Shown: positions 45,711-57,072 of the stretch, one piece after another
How positions within the stretch are numbered: the stretch's first letter is position 1
Layout: each line of letters begins with the position of its first letter
The notes under the pieces: model-generated
The model's database searches: none
Seen by the model: the letters and a program-made list of their open reading frames with translations, nothing else
Told to the model about the DNA's origin: nothing
From: Neobacillus sp. YX16
Lineage (GTDB): Bacteria; Bacillota; Bacilli; Bacillales; Cytobacillaceae
DNA length: 64,000 nt
Direction: 5' to 3'
NCBI RefSeq assembly: GCF_030123505.1
Contig: NZ_CP126115.1
Span: forward strand, 4,788,001-4,852,000
Position numbers and translations under genes: made by a program

Positions 45711-45778
45711 TTTCCCGAGTCTCCTTCAAACCAGCTTGTTTTCATTATATAACGAATACATGAAATCATGCCGAAATA

Positions 45779-45808
45779 AAGAAAAAAGAAGGGAAAACCC
45801 CTTCTTTC
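45779..45808 (-). terminator. pyk terminator
   Basis: On the minus strand AAGAAGG-GGTTTTC-CCTTCTT continues into TTTTC. Confidence 0.8.
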
Positions 45809-45815
45809 TAAGTTT

Positions 45816-47579
45816 TTAAAGGACGCTGGCATGCCCGTTATAAATGACACCTCTTGTTGCGTCAACTGTGATTTCTTGACCATCTCTAAACAGCTCTATT
45901 GCGTTTTCAACACCCACAATAACAGGAATTCCAAGGTTTAGCCCCACAACTGCAGCATGGCTGGTTAACCCGCCTTCCTGTGTGATCAAGGCAGCACACT
46001 TTTCAATTGCCGGCATCATATCACGGTCTGAGCCTATTGTGATTAAAATAGAACCTGGCTTTACTTTTTCAATAGCTTCTTTCGCATCATGTGCAATTAC
46101 CACTTTACCAAAAGCAGATTTGCGGCCGATTCCTTGCGCTCTAGTAATGATATCCCCAACAACATGAATCTTCATTAGGTTCGTTGTACCAGCTTCACCA
46201 ACTGGAACCCCAGCTGTTATGACAACTAAATCACCATGTTTGACGATACCGCTATTCACACTTTCTTCAACTGCACTATCAAGCATTTCGTCAGTAGAAC
46301 TGCAGATTCTTCCTAGCTGAGGATAAACACCCCAAACAAGTGATAAACGACGGAAAACCTGCTCGTTAGCTGTAACAGCCACAATTGGTGCCTTCGTACG
46401 GTATTTTGATATCATTCTTGCAGTATGACCACTTTCAGTAGGTGTAATAATTGCATTTACATCAAGATTTAATGCTGTATGAGCAACAGATTGACCAATG
46501 GCATCCGTAAGATTGTGTTCCGAATTTTTACTGCGGGCAGATAAAATTTCTTTGTGATCTAAAGCTTGTTCAGCTCTTGAGGCAATATTGTGCATAGTTT
46601 GTACCGCTTCAACAGGGTACACACCAGCCGCTGTCTCACCGGATAGCATAATCGCATCCGTACCATCAAATATCGCATTGGCCACATCACTTGCTTCTGC
46701 ACGTGTCGGACGTGGATTACGCTGCATAGAATCAAGCATTTGTGTAGCTGTAATAACAGGTTTACCTTGTGTATTACATTTCTTAATTAGCATTTTTTGT
46801 ACAAGTGGTACTTCCTCCGCTGGGATTTCTACACCAAGATCTCCACGAGCGACCATTAAACCATCAGAAACCTCAAGGATTTCATCAATATTATCGACGC
46901 CTTCTTGATTTTCAATCTTAGGAATAATATGGACATGAGTTGCCTGCTTTTCTTCTAACAGCTGGCGAATTTCTAACACGTCGCTTGCACGGCGTACAAA
47001 GGAAGCAGCAATAAAATCAACACCTTGTTCAATTCCAAAAATGATATCACTTGTATCTTTTTCTGTAATACCTGGAAGTTTTACCGATACGCCTGGAACG
47101 TTGACACCTTTTTTATTCTTTAATGTTCCACTGTTAAGAATTTTTGTCTGAATTTCATTTTTTTCCTTATCAATATGAAGGACTTCTAGTCCAATTAGAC
47201 CGTCATCTAATAATATTTTTGAGCCCACATGAACATCATCAATTAATCCAGGGTATGTAATTGAAAACTTTTCTGTGGTACCTTCTACTTCAGTCATCGA
47301 AATAATAATATTATCCCCTGATTTAAGTTCAATTGTTCCATTTACCATATTATTCGTGCGGATTTCGGGTCCTTTTGTATCAAGTAGAATAGCAACAGTT
47401 TTACCTGTTAATTTAGACGCTTCACGGATATTTTGGATTCGCTGGCCATGCTCTTCAAAGTCACCATGGGAAAAATTCAAGCGGGCAACATTCATTCCAG
47501 CTTCTATTAATTGAGTTAATTTTTCTACACTTTCACTTGCAGGACCAATCGTACAAACGATTTTTGTTTTACGTAACAT
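45816..47579 (-). CDS. pyk: Pyruvate kinase
   Basis: Pyk makes pyruvate and ATP from phosphoenolpyruvate. The 587-residue protein has the TIM-barrel motifs [50 protein letters not shown] and [15 protein letters not shown]. It also has the extra C-terminal PEP-utilising domain of Bacillus pyruvate kinases (residues ~480-587: [22 protein letters not shown]). It is 33 bases behind pfkA, a glycolytic operon. Confidence 0.97.
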   Translation of the reverse strand: MLRKTKIVCTIGPASESVEKLTQLIEAGMNVARLNFSHGDFEEHGQRIQNIREASKLTGKTVAILLDTKGPEIRTNNMVNGTIELKSGDNIIISMTEVEGTTEKFSITYPGLIDDVHVGSKILLDDGLIGLEVLHIDKEKNEIQTKILNSGTLKNKKGVNVPGVSVKLPGITEKDTSDIIFGIEQGVDFIAASFVRRASDVLEIRQLLEEKQATHVHIIPKIENQEGVDNIDEILEVSDGLMVARGDLGVEIPAEEVPLVQKMLIKKCNTQGKPVITATQMLDSMQRNPRPTRAEASDVANAIFDGTDAIMLSGETAAGVYPVEAVQTMHNIASRAEQALDHKEILSARSKNSEHNLTDAIGQSVAHTALNLDVNAIITPTESGHTARMISKYRTKAPIVAVTANEQVFRRLSLVWGVYPQLGRICSSTDEMLDSAVEESVNSGIVKHGDLVVITAGVPVGEAGTTNLMKIHVVGDIITRAQGIGRKSAFGKVVIAHDAKEAIEKVKPGSILITIGSDRDMMPAIEKCAALITQEGGLTSHAAVVGLNLGIPVIVGVENAIELFRDGQEITVDATRGVIYNGHASVL

Positions 47580-47612
47580 CTTTGTTTCCTCCTATATTTC
47601 AACTAGTACTGG

Positions 47613-48572
<960 letters not shown>

Positions 48573-48837
48573 TTATACCACCTCATGTGATTTTTAAAAT
48601 CGTATGTATATTTAATGTGAGTTCCAGTATACGTGTACTGCATTTATTATTTACATAAACGCAGGGAATATTTATAAAATACCACTAAAGAGACACCTAT
48701 AACAACTCAATCACATTGGTAAATTTAATAGACGGAATAGTATGTTAACTGGAAACGCTTAACCACAAAATGGAAACGCTGCCTTTTACACAAATTGGCT
48801 ATTTTTTGACATAAGTGTGAACTGGCAAAAAAATCCA
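48573..48837 (-). promoter_or_regulatory. pfkA upstream region with a direct repeat
   Basis: TGGAAACGCT occurs twice on the plus strand (48750-48759 and 48771-48780), 21 bp apart start to start, so both copies face the same side of the helix. Each half resembles part of a cre site, but neither is a full cre. A candidate pfkA -10, TATACT on the minus strand, lies near 48630, with no good -35. The rest of the gap shows nothing else. Confidence 0.4.
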
Positions 48838-48868
48838 AAAAAACAAAAACGTGCTCCGAAAGCACGTT
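48838..48868 (-). terminator. accA terminator
   Basis: On the minus strand AAAACGTGCT-TTCGG-AGCACGTTTT is followed by TGTTTTTTT. Confidence 0.87.
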
Positions 48869-49843
48869 TTAGATCCTAATATAATCCTTTAAGAATGAGA
48901 ATTCACCAATCGTTCTAAATCGATTATAACGATCAGCAACAAGCTCCTCTTTTGAGAGTTCTAAAAGTTCCTTGAGAGATTTCTTTAAGAACAAGTCAAT
49001 CGCTTCTGCCTGCCCCTTGATATCCTTATGTGCACCACCCTTGATTTCCGGGATGATATCATCAATGATTCCAAGTTCCTTTAAATCTGGCGCTGTTATT
49101 TTCATGGACTCTGCTGCCTTTTTGGCAAGAGAAGAATCCTTCCATAAAATCGCAGCAGCACCTTCAGGTGATATTACGGAATAAGTTGAGTTTTCAAGCA
49201 TATACATGCGATTCCCAACTCCTAGTGCAAGGGCACCACCACTTCCTCCTTCACCGATAACGATGCATATAACTGGTACCTTAAGACCTGCCATTTCAAA
49301 TAGGTTACGAGCAATGGCTTCGCTTTGTCCCCGTTCTTCTGCAGCTTTACCTGGATAAGCACCTTTTGTATCAATAAAGCAAATAATCGGGCGATTAAAT
49401 TTATCCGCCTGTTTCATTAAGCGAAGTGCTTTTCTATAGCCTTCAGGGTGGGGCATTCCAAAGTTCCTGCGAATATTTTCTTTTGTATCTTTTCCTCTTT
49501 GATGTCCAATGACTGTAACTGGCAGCCCTCTAAACTTAGCAACCCCGGCTACAATAGCCTCATCGTCACCAAATGCTCTGTCTCCATGACATTCAAAGAA
49601 ACCTTCAAAAAGGTGAGCAATATAATCTAATGTAGTCGGCCTATTTGGGTGTCTAGCAATTTGAACACGATCCCATGGCTTGATATTGTCATAAATATCT
49701 TTTTCAAGTTTTTCAAGACGCAATTCTAATTTTTCAATTTCGGAAGATAAATCAACATCTGCACTTTTTGTAAACTCTTTCAGTTCGGCAATTTTATTTC
49801 TTAATTGCACAACCGGGCGTTCAAATTCTAATTCTCCTACCAT
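48869..49843 (-). CDS. accA: Acetyl-CoA carboxylase carboxyltransferase subunit alpha
   Basis: AccA and AccD form the carboxyltransferase that makes malonyl-CoA for fatty-acid synthesis. The 324-residue protein has the N-terminal coiled-coil part, [50 protein letters not shown] and [29 protein letters not shown]. Its start overlaps the accD stop by seven bases, so the two are coupled. Confidence 0.97.
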   Translation of the reverse strand: MVGELEFERPVVQLRNKIAELKEFTKSADVDLSSEIEKLELRLEKLEKDIYDNIKPWDRVQIARHPNRPTTLDYIAHLFEGFFECHGDRAFGDDEAIVAGVAKFRGLPVTVIGHQRGKDTKENIRRNFGMPHPEGYRKALRLMKQADKFNRPIICFIDTKGAYPGKAAEERGQSEAIARNLFEMAGLKVPVICIVIGEGGSGGALALGVGNRMYMLENSTYSVISPEGAAAILWKDSSLAKKAAESMKITAPDLKELGIIDDIIPEIKGGAHKDIKGQAEAIDLFLKKSLKELLELSKEELVADRYNRFRTIGEFSFLKDYIRI

Positions 49844-50721
49844 TCGAGCTCACCCCCGGATTGATGAATTTCAAGTAAGTTTGTGATTTTATTTATTAAA
49901 TCAAGGCGAGAAATAATCGCATCAAGCTGACCATGCTTCAATAGAAACTCTGCTGTTTGAAAATCTTCAGGCAATTCCTCACGAATTGATTGTTCAATTA
50001 CTCTGCGTCCGGCAAAACCGATTAATGCACCTGGCTCTGCAAAGTTATAATCACCTAGAGATGCGAAGCTTGCTGAAACACCACCCGTTGTTGGGTGGGT
50101 CATAATCGAAATAATTAACCCGCCATTATCACTAAATCGTTTTAATGCAACACTGGTTTTAGCCATCTGCATTAAGCTTAGGACTCCCTCTTGCATTCTG
50201 GCACCACCAGATGCTGTGAAAATAATAAACGGTATTGACATTTCATCCGCTTTTTCAATCGCACGGGTTATCTTTTCCCCTACAACGGACCCCATGCTTC
50301 CCATTCTAAATGTAGAATCCATAATAGCTAAGGCAATCTTATTTCCATTAACGCTTCCACAGCCGGTTACAACGGCCTCATTAATCTTTGTCTTTTGACG
50401 GTCCTTTTCTACCTTTTCAAGGTAATCTGGGAAGTTCAATGGGTTTTCAGAAACCATGTTTTCATTTATCTCTTCAAAGCTGCCTTCATCTAAAAAGCTG
50501 ACGATACGCTCTTTGGCATTCATAGCAAAGTGAAACCCACAATGTAAACAAATTTTTAAATTCTTATTTAGCTCTTTCGTATACATAATGGTTTTACATG
50601 AAGGGCATTTCGTCATAATGCCTTCAGGTACATCACTTTTCGCAGCCTCGGTAGGAATCGTTGCATACTTTTTCTTTTTAGTAGTATTTTTTGTAAAAAG
50701 TTCTTTAAGCAATTTGCCCAA
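49837..50721 (-). CDS. accD: Acetyl-CoA carboxylase carboxyltransferase subunit beta
   Basis: The 294-residue AccD has an N-terminal zinc ribbon ([23 protein letters not shown]) and the crotonase-fold core ([79 protein letters not shown]). accA follows with overlap. A palindromic TGGTCAGACCA about 100 bases upstream suggests control by the GntR-type regulator encoded next door. Confidence 0.96.
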   Translation of the reverse strand: MGKLLKELFTKNTTKKKKYATIPTEAAKSDVPEGIMTKCPSCKTIMYTKELNKNLKICLHCGFHFAMNAKERIVSFLDEGSFEEINENMVSENPLNFPDYLEKVEKDRQKTKINEAVVTGCGSVNGNKIALAIMDSTFRMGSMGSVVGEKITRAIEKADEMSIPFIIFTASGGARMQEGVLSLMQMAKTSVALKRFSDNGGLIISIMTHPTTGGVSASFASLGDYNFAEPGALIGFAGRRVIEQSIREELPEDFQTAEFLLKHGQLDAIISRLDLINKITNLLEIHQSGGELEW

Positions 50722-50824
50722 ACCTCCCTCGTTGGAAAAAAATCAAGCCAAACGGCAAGTTTTTATCATCTTATATAGAAGTCTTTCCTTAAATAATGAC
50801 AATTCAAACCTATCCCATACAATC

Positions 50825-50835
50825 TGGTCAGACCA
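50825..50835. promoter_or_regulatory. GntR/FadR-type operator before accDA
   Basis: TGGTCAGACCA is a perfect palindrome of the TGGTnnnACCA form bound by FadR-subfamily GntR regulators. The same 11 bases occur before ytsJ (52854-52864). The regulator gene lies between the two sites. Confidence 0.7.
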
Positions 50836-50839
50836 CTTA

Positions 50840-50871
50840 AAAAATAAAAATGCCCATATCAAATAGGGCTT
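50840..50871 (-). terminator. Terminator of the regulator gene
   Basis: On the minus strand AGCCCTAT-TTG-ATATGGGC is followed by ATTTTTATTTTTT. Confidence 0.78.
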
Positions 50872-50915
50872 GATTGCTTGTCTATCACTATAAAGGATAA
50901 ATACTTCAAATTCTG

Positions 50916-51539
50916 TTAGTATTTGTCGGTTAAAATAGACAAATTTCTTAATTGCCGATAAGCAGCAAATGTCTTTTTTTCATCTTTTTCAATCAGAGCT
51001 TCTATTAACATGAAATAGCTGTTCTTATTATACTCTACTTTTCTTAAATTCAAAGAATTATAATAATCCTTTAGTATTAGCCAGATTCTGGAAAACAGAT
51101 AGTTATCAGCCATTTCAACAAGCTGATTAAAGAATTGATCATCATTTATTTGATCATCTTCAACCAAGCTTTTCAAGGTAAATAACTTGTTTTCATCCGC
51201 TCTATTCAGAACCAAACGAAGAAAATCCATTTCTATGAGGTTCTTTGTTTCTATCACATCTAATTTTGCTTTTTCATCTTGGAGAATAAAGGTTCCGAGC
51301 AGCTGTACCAGCTGATTTCCTCGAAAGTCTCTAATAAACGTCCCTTCCCCGCGTCTGGTTTCAATTAACCCGAGCAGTTCTAACGCTCTTAAAGCTTCCC
51401 GAACGGAAGAGCGCCCGACATTCAGGCGCTCAGACAATTCCCGTTCAGATGGTATTTTATCTCCAGATTTCAAATTATCTGCTGAAATCATTTCTCGTAG
51501 CTGTTTAACAATTTCTAAGTAAACTTTAGTATTCGTCAC
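50916..51539 (-). CDS. GntR-family (FadR/FCD-type) transcriptional regulator
   Basis: The 207-residue protein starts with a GntR winged helix: VYLEIVKQLREMISADNLKSGDKIPSERELSERLNVGRSSVREALRALELLGLIETRRGEGTFI. The all-helical C-terminal part (about 80-207) is in the place of an FCD effector domain, but the usual metal-binding Asp/His pattern is not obvious to me, so the ligand is open. It is seven bases after the malic enzyme gene, and identical TGGTCAGACCA sites precede that gene and accDA. I infer that it controls both, possibly linking malate or acyl-CoA to malonyl-CoA synthesis. Confidence 0.85.
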   Translation of the reverse strand: MTNTKVYLEIVKQLREMISADNLKSGDKIPSERELSERLNVGRSSVREALRALELLGLIETRRGEGTFIRDFRGNQLVQLLGTFILQDEKAKLDVIETKNLIEMDFLRLVLNRADENKLFTLKSLVEDDQINDDQFFNQLVEMADNYLFSRIWLILKDYYNSLNLRKVEYNKNSYFMLIEALIEKDEKKTFAAYRQLRNLSILTDKY

Positions 51540-51546
51540 TTACTAA

Positions 51547-52785
51547 TCACTCACTTTTACCGATAATAGCGAGCCTCATTGTTTTTTCTTTCACATCTTC
51601 AGGGTCAACCTTAATCCGAGCAACACCCGTTTCCATTGCAGCTTTGGCAACTGCCGCAGCAACTGCTGGAGCAACTCTTGGATCAAAAGGTGCAGGGATG
51701 ACATAATCCTCAGATAGCTCCGATTCGCTGATTAAACTGGCAATTGCCTCAACAGCTGCCACCTTCATTTTTTCATTAATATGTGTCGCACGAACGTCTA
51801 GGGCGCCACGGAAAATCCCTGGGAAGGCTAGTACATTATTAACTTGATTTGGAAAATCTGATCTGCCAGTTCCCACCACTCTTGCTCCAGCTTCTTTTGC
51901 CACCTCTGGCATAATTTCTGGATTAGGGTTAGCCATTGCAAAGATGACAGAATCTTTATTCATCGAAGCAACCATTTCTTTTGTCAATGCACCTTCAACA
52001 GATACGCCAATAAATACATCGGCACCTTTTATTACATCCTCAAGACTTCCAGTTAAATTATCACGATTTGTGAATTTAGCTACCTCTGCCTTGACGTCAT
52101 TCATTCCATGTGGGCGGCCTTCATAAATGGCTCCCTTTGTATCACACATAATAATATCTCTTACACCATAGCTGTATAATAATTTAATAATGGCAATTCC
52201 AGCCGCTCCAGCCCCATTAGCAACCACTTTAATTTCAGTAATTTTCTTGCCAATCAATTTTAATGCATTGACAAGACCCGCAGCCGTAACAATAGCAGTC
52301 CCATGTTGATCATCATGGAAAACAGGGATATTCGCTTCTTTTTTCAATCTTTCTTCAATGACAAAGCAATTTGGCGCAGCAATATCTTCAAGATTCACGC
52401 CGCCAAAGGTTGGTTCAAGCAGTTTTACGGTTTCAATTATTTTTTCCACGTCAGTTGTGTTTAGGCAGATTGGGAAGGCATCGACGCCAGCAAAGCTCTT
52501 GAATAATACTGCTTTACCTTCCATAACTGGAAGTGCAGCTTCAGGTCCAATATTTCCGAGTCCCAGGACTGCTGTTCCATCTGTAACGACTGCAACCATA
52601 TTGCCCTTCATGGTGTATTCGTAAACACTTTCTGGTTTTTCATAGATGTCTTTACATGGTTCGGCAACCCCAGGCGAATACGCTAAACTTAAATCCTTCG
52701 CATTTCTTACAGGTACTTTTGATTTCGACTCAAGCTTTCCTTTGTTAATCCGATGCATGTGTAATGCTTCTTCCCGTAATGTCAA
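51547..52785 (-). CDS. ytsJ: NADP-dependent malic enzyme
   Basis: Malic enzyme decarboxylates malate to pyruvate and yields NADPH. The 412-residue short bacterial form has VPVRNAKDLSLAYSPGVAEPCKDI, VTDGTAVLGLGNIGP, VFHDDQHGTAIVTAAGLVNAL (metal site) and the NAD(P) fold VVANGAGAAGIAIIKLL. It has no phosphotransacetylase extension. The size and place match YtsJ, the main malic enzyme of B. subtilis. The start is TTG, after AAGGGGTG. A GntR-type operator lies upstream. Confidence 0.94.
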   Translation of the reverse strand: MTLREEALHMHRINKGKLESKSKVPVRNAKDLSLAYSPGVAEPCKDIYEKPESVYEYTMKGNMVAVVTDGTAVLGLGNIGPEAALPVMEGKAVLFKSFAGVDAFPICLNTTDVEKIIETVKLLEPTFGGVNLEDIAAPNCFVIEERLKKEANIPVFHDDQHGTAIVTAAGLVNALKLIGKKITEIKVVANGAGAAGIAIIKLLYSYGVRDIIMCDTKGAIYEGRPHGMNDVKAEVAKFTNRDNLTGSLEDVIKGADVFIGVSVEGALTKEMVASMNKDSVIFAMANPNPEIMPEVAKEAGARVVGTGRSDFPNQVNNVLAFPGIFRGALDVRATHINEKMKVAAVEAIASLISESELSEDYVIPAPFDPRVAPAVAAAVAKAAMETGVARIKVDPEDVKEKTMRLAIIGKSE

Positions 52786-52853
52786 GATATGTCACCCCTT
52801 AAATTAGTACAAAAAGAAATCAATAATTATAATAATAGCTAGTCTGTATTTAG

Positions 52854-52864
52854 TGGTCAGACCA
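52854..52864. promoter_or_regulatory. GntR/FadR-type operator before ytsJ
   Basis: TGGTCAGACCA, identical to the site at 50825-50835, with an extra G/C pair making GTGGTCAGACCAC. It lies just upstream of a minus-strand TATAAT (near 52830), close to where a -35 would be. It would give autoregulation of the ytsJ-regulator pair. Confidence 0.7.
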
Positions 52865-52911
52865 CACCCATTTCATTACCACTATATCACATCTTTAAGA
52901 GTTGTAAAGAA

Positions 52912-55900
52912 TTATTCTTTCAAAACAACATTATTATTTCCTAAAAATTCGCTCAATGATTTTAATAGTGTACTGCTGGGTTCAATCATGAATTCATTCC
53001 CCAGCCTGATGGTTTTTTTGCTTGTCTCATAGTGTAAAACAACTTTTGTTTTTCCAGTATTGCCCTTAAATAATTGTTTTAATTGATTTAACGAATGTTC
53101 GTCTTGTTTTCCCTCTACTATTTTTAGATATAAAATAGATTCCTGCTTCGTTTTTGTGTTTAACCAAGATTCAATTTCAGATACTTGCTGGATAATAAAT
53201 TGAATCTTACCATCCCGCTCTTCCGCTTTCCCTTCCATCACAACAAATTTCCCATGGTCCAGCAGGTGCGAATATTTTTTGTAGACAACTGGAAAGGCGA
53301 CTGATTCCATTTCACCACTCGAATCACTTACATTCAAAAAGGCCATTGAATCCCCTTTTTTTGTCCGAATTTTTCTTAGAGATACAATATATACACCAGC
53401 AGCTGCCCGTTTATGTTCCGCAGTTAACTCAAACAATACAAATGCTCCAGCTTGTTTTAGTCTTTTTTCAAAAATGGATATTGGATGGTCCGAAAGGTAG
53501 AAACCAAGTGCTTCTTTTTCAAAAGAAAGCTTATCCTCTAGTCTAATAGGATCAACTTGGACGTATTTTGGCTTAAGTTGAAATTCCTCTAGAAATAACT
53601 CCACTTGGCTTGATTCATCAATCTTAAATATTTGAGCATGCTCTAGCGCAACATCCAAACTTGCAAGCAAGACTGCACGGTCTTCGTTAAATTCATCGAA
53701 GCTTCCAGAATGAACGAGAACCTCAAGCGTTTTTCGATTGATTGCTTTCGAAGAAACCCTTGTGCAAAAATCGAATAAATCCTCAAACTTTTTACTTTTC
53801 CTTGCTTGATAAATTTCTCTTAATGCAGCTGCTCCAACACTTTTAATGGCTGCAAGGCTGTACCTTATACCAGTCTTCTCTACCTGAAAGGAAAATCCGC
53901 TGTAATTGATAGAAGGAGGCAGTATCTCAATTTCCTTTTGCTTTGATTCCATGATATATTGTGCTATTTTTGTTTCATTCCCAATCGCTGATGTGAGAAG
54001 TCCAGCCATAAAATAAAGGGGATAATTCGCTTTTAAATAGGCAAGCTGATACGCAATCATACTGTATGCAACTGCATGGCTTCGATTAAAGCCATAATTT
54101 GCAAATCGAACAATTAAATCATAAATATCATTTGCAAGTTCTCGTTCATACCCCTTCTTTAAAGCACCTTGGACAAAATGGTTTCGCTCCCTGTCCAACA
54201 CTTCCTTTTGCTTCTTCCCTACCGCTCTCCGCAGTAAATCCGCTTCACCGAGTGAAAAACCAGCCATTATCGAAGCAATTTGCATGATTTGTTCCTGATA
54301 CACAATGACTCCATATGTATTTTCCAGTATAGGTTCCAAATCTTTATGAGGGTATTCCACTGCCTGACTTCCATGTTTCCGTTCAATAAATAGAGGGATA
54401 TTTTCCATTGGTCCTGGCCGATACAGTGCATTAACTGCAACAATATCCTCAAACCTTGAAGGTTTTAAACGTAATAATACCTTCCTCATTCCCTCTGATT
54501 CCAGCTGAAAAATACCTGTTGTCTCTCCCCTTGCTAACAGTTCGAACGTTTTTTCATCATTTAATGGGAGGGTTTTAATATCTACTTTTCTTCCCGTTTT
54601 CTTTTGAATAGAAGATACGATTGATTCGAGTAAGGTTAAATTTCTTAATCCCAGAAAATCCATTTTCAGTAATCCTATTTCTTCAAGATGCTCCATAGAG
54701 TACTGAGTTAAGTAAACCTGGTTATGCCCTTGTTGAATTGGAATTAACTCAATCAACTGCTTCTCACTAATAATCACTCCTGCGGCATGTGTAGAAGTGT
54801 GTCGTGGTAATCCCTCTATCTTTAAAGCTGTTTCATATAGCTTACGGTTTACTGGGCTTTCATCAACAAAGGCTCTAAGGTGCTGCGATTCTCTATAGGC
54901 ATCTTCAAGATTGATTCCTAGACGAGCGGGGATACGTCTTGACAACTGTTCTAATTCCTTCGTATTTAAACCAAAGGCCCTGCCAACGTCTCGTATTGCT
55001 GCCTTGGCGGCAAGCGTTCCAAAGGTTACAATTTGGGCTACGTGTAATTCTCCGTATTTCTTTGCAACGTATTCTATTACTTCATCGCGGCGGTGGTCTG
55101 GAAAATCAATATCAATATCCGGCATTGATATTCGCTCTGGATTTAAGAATCGCTCAAATAATAATTGATGGGACAGTGGGTCGACATCGGTTATATACAA
55201 TACATACGCAACCAGTGATCCTGCAGCAGACCCCCTGCCTGGACCTGTCAAAATGCCATTTTCACGTGCATATCTCATAAAGTCCCAAACAATTAAAAAG
55301 TAGTTGCTAAATTTCATGGAGTTAATGACCGATAATTCATAAGACAAACGCTCAAAGTGTTCCTGAGTGGGAGCAGCAAAGCGCTCCTTTAACCCTTTTT
55401 GGCAGAGCATTTCTAAGTATTTCTCTGCAGGTTGTCCATCGGCAGTTGGGTATTCAGGTAGATAGGTTTTGTTTAATTCAATGTTTACCATGCACCTCTT
55501 GGCAATGGAAATACTGTTTTCTAACGCCTCAGGTATTTCAGAAAATATTTCTACCATTTCCTGTGCAGTTTTTAGGTAAAATTGATTACTTTCCAATCTT
55601 TCTCTATGCTCATCCTGAAGTTTGTCACCGTTTTTTATCGCTAGTAAACATTCGTGTGCGAACATATCATCTTGTTCAAGGTAATGAACCCTATTCGTTG
55701 CGACTAATGGAATAGTTAGTTCTTCGGCAATACTTTGAATCTTCTTTGTTACAATAACTTCTTGCTCTAATTGATGATTTTGAACAGCAAGGTAAAATGA
55801 CTCTCTTCCAAAGATGGACTGAAGTTTTTTTATGATTTCAATTGCCTGTTCTGGCTGATCATTTAAAAGATTTTGTTCTATCTCTCCTTCTATTCCTGGA

Positions 55901-56274
55901 GAAATGGCTATAAGACCTTCCGCGTAATGCTTTAACCATTTAAAAGGGATACCGTTTGTCGCTTTTGTTTGTACCGCACTAGATATTTTTAATAGGTTCT
56001 TAAATCCCTTTTCATTTTCAGCAAGTAAGACTAGCGGATATGATACTTCCTTCTCTATTTCACTTTCTACATCTACAGTCAGCCCAATAATCGGCTGTAT
56101 ATTATTTTTTATGCAAAGTTTATAAAATTCAATGGCTCCATACATAACATTCCTATCGGTTAATGCGATAGCACGGAATCCTTTTTTCTTTGCGTTATCA
56201 ATCAATTCATGAACCGAGGCTGTGCTGGTTAATAAGCTGTATGCACTATATACATGAAGGTGAATAAAAGACAT
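52912..56274 (-). CDS. dnaE: DNA polymerase III subunit alpha, DnaE
   Basis: DnaE is the second replicative polymerase of Firmicutes and extends RNA primers on the lagging strand before PolC takes over. The 1120-residue protein has the PHP domain (MSFIHLHVYSAYSLLTS), the catalytic palm with PDIDIDFPDHRRDEVIEYV, FNRSHAVAYSMIAYQLAYLKANYP, helix-hairpin-helix segments, and a C-terminal OB fold (MAFLNVSDSSGEMESVAFPVVY). The first PHP motif is HLHVYSAYS; the second, TDRNVM, has lost its His, so exonuclease activity is doubtful, as usual for this clade. I use the ATG at 56274 after AGAGGTG. Confidence 0.96.
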   Translation of the reverse strand: MSFIHLHVYSAYSLLTSTASVHELIDNAKKKGFRAIALTDRNVMYGAIEFYKLCIKNNIQPIIGLTVDVESEIEKEVSYPLVLLAENEKGFKNLLKISSAVQTKATNGIPFKWLKHYAEGLIAISPGIEGEIEQNLLNDQPEQAIEIIKKLQSIFGRESFYLAVQNHQLEQEVIVTKKIQSIAEELTIPLVATNRVHYLEQDDMFAHECLLAIKNGDKLQDEHRERLESNQFYLKTAQEMVEIFSEIPEALENSISIAKRCMVNIELNKTYLPEYPTADGQPAEKYLEMLCQKGLKERFAAPTQEHFERLSYELSVINSMKFSNYFLIVWDFMRYARENGILTGPGRGSAAGSLVAYVLYITDVDPLSHQLLFERFLNPERISMPDIDIDFPDHRRDEVIEYVAKKYGELHVAQIVTFGTLAAKAAIRDVGRAFGLNTKELEQLSRRIPARLGINLEDAYRESQHLRAFVDESPVNRKLYETALKIEGLPRHTSTHAAGVIISEKQLIELIPIQQGHNQVYLTQYSMEHLEEIGLLKMDFLGLRNLTLLESIVSSIQKKTGRKVDIKTLPLNDEKTFELLARGETTGIFQLESEGMRKVLLRLKPSRFEDIVAVNALYRPGPMENIPLFIERKHGSQAVEYPHKDLEPILENTYGVIVYQEQIMQIASIMAGFSLGEADLLRRAVGKKQKEVLDRERNHFVQGALKKGYERELANDIYDLIVRFANYGFNRSHAVAYSMIAYQLAYLKANYPLYFMAGLLTSAIGNETKIAQYIMESKQKEIEILPPSINYSGFSFQVEKTGIRYSLAAIKSVGAAALREIYQARKSKKFEDLFDFCTRVSSKAINRKTLEVLVHSGSFDEFNEDRAVLLASLDVALEHAQIFKIDESSQVELFLEEFQLKPKYVQVDPIRLEDKLSFEKEALGFYLSDHPISIFEKRLKQAGAFVLFELTAEHKRAAAGVYIVSLRKIRTKKGDSMAFLNVSDSSGEMESVAFPVVYKKYSHLLDHGKFVVMEGKAEERDGKIQFIIQQVSEIESWLNTKTKQESILYLKIVEGKQDEHSLNQLKQLFKGNTGKTKVVLHYETSKKTIRLGNEFMIEPSSTLLKSLSEFLGNNNVVLKE

Positions 56275-56356
56275 TTTTGTCACCTCTTTCATTTAAAACT
56301 CTTATCTTTATTATAGAGCCAAACTCTAAAAAAGGAAAATATGTTCTTATTTTATC

Positions 56357-56656
56357 GGCTTTGTTAACCTGGTCTGTTAATTTGCGCTCCACTAAGGAAT
56401 GCTTCCTCGAATATTCACCGCAGGGACAGGGGTCTCTGCCTGTACCGAGGCGCTTCGCTTTCCGCGGGCGTTTCGGGAAGCCTGTCTAGCTGCAGCGCCT
56501 GCGGGGTCTCCCCTGCTCCGTACTCCCGCAGGACACTGATTTTCATCCTCGAATCTGCCCACGCACGAAGGAAATGCGATAGCATTTTCGAGGAGTCTCG
56601 CGCCTTCCGCACAAATCAACAGGGTTACAAAATCAACAGTTTCCTTTAACACAGCC
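56357..56656. repeat. ~300-bp dispersed element, copy 3
   Basis: Outer ends are GGCTTTGTTAA and TTAACACAGCC; inner ends CTGTTAATTTGCGC and GCACAAATCAACAG. It shares the internal GCGGGGTCTCCCC and the GAAATGC-GATA-GCATTTTC segment with copies 1 and 2. In its middle (about 56479-56500) stands TGTCTAGCTGCAGCGCCT, the first 18 bases of family B. It separates dnaE from ytrH. Confidence 0.88.
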
Positions 56657-56665
56657 ATATTAAAA

Positions 56666-56696
56666 AACATAATCAAGTATGTTTGTCCATATAAAT
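56666..56696 (+). promoter_or_regulatory. Possible sigma-E promoter of ytrHI
   Basis: ACATAAT (56667-56673), a 14-bp gap and CATATAAAT (56688-56696) resemble the mother-cell sigma-E consensus. The B. subtilis ytrHI operon is sigma-E dependent, which fits. The match is approximate. Confidence 0.45.
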
Positions 56697-56736
56697 GATA
56701 TAGGGGTATTTATACTTTGTAAGGGCGGTTGAGGTT

Positions 56737-57072
56737 ATGAAAGAAATCGGTTTTTTTCCTACTTTTATTGAAAGCTATTTTATTGCATTAGGCGTTATTT
56801 TAGGCGGTTCATTAATTGGGGGAATCGCTGCCTTTCTAACTGGACAACCACCGTTGACGGCTGTTTACAGGCTGTCTACAGACTTAAGAATTTGGGCAAT
56901 TGTCGCTGCTATCGGAGGGACATTTGATGCCGTGTACACCTTTGAGAGGGGGTTATTTAATGCAGAAACCCGGGACATTTTTAAGCAGCTCCTCATTATT
57001 CTTTCTGCATTAGGCGGCGCGCAGACAGGTGCACTGATTATTAATTGGTTAACACAGGAGTATATATCGTGA
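56737..57072 (+). CDS. ytrH: Sporulation membrane protein YtrH
   Basis: The 111-residue protein has membrane segments at about 10-35, 50-65 and 83-103, with GVILGGSLIGGIAAFLTGQPPLTAVYRLSTDLRIWAIVAAIGGTFDA. This is YtrH, a mother-cell protein needed for efficient sporulation in B. subtilis. The ytrI start overlaps its stop codon (TCGTGA), so both are translated together. Confidence 0.93.
   Translation: MKEIGFFPTFIESYFIALGVILGGSLIGGIAAFLTGQPPLTAVYRLSTDLRIWAIVAAIGGTFDAVYTFERGLFNAETRDIFKQLLIILSALGGAQTGALIINWLTQEYIS

Noticed and set aside
53089..53101. LexA-like ACGAATGTTCG
   Set aside because: It lies inside the dnaE coding region, far from a promoter, and lacks the full SOS-box length.
56392..56676. 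94- and 65-codon ORFs within copy 3 of the 300-bp repeat
   Set aside because: They follow the GC-rich repeat, are not conserved as frames in copies 1 and 2, and have no start signals.
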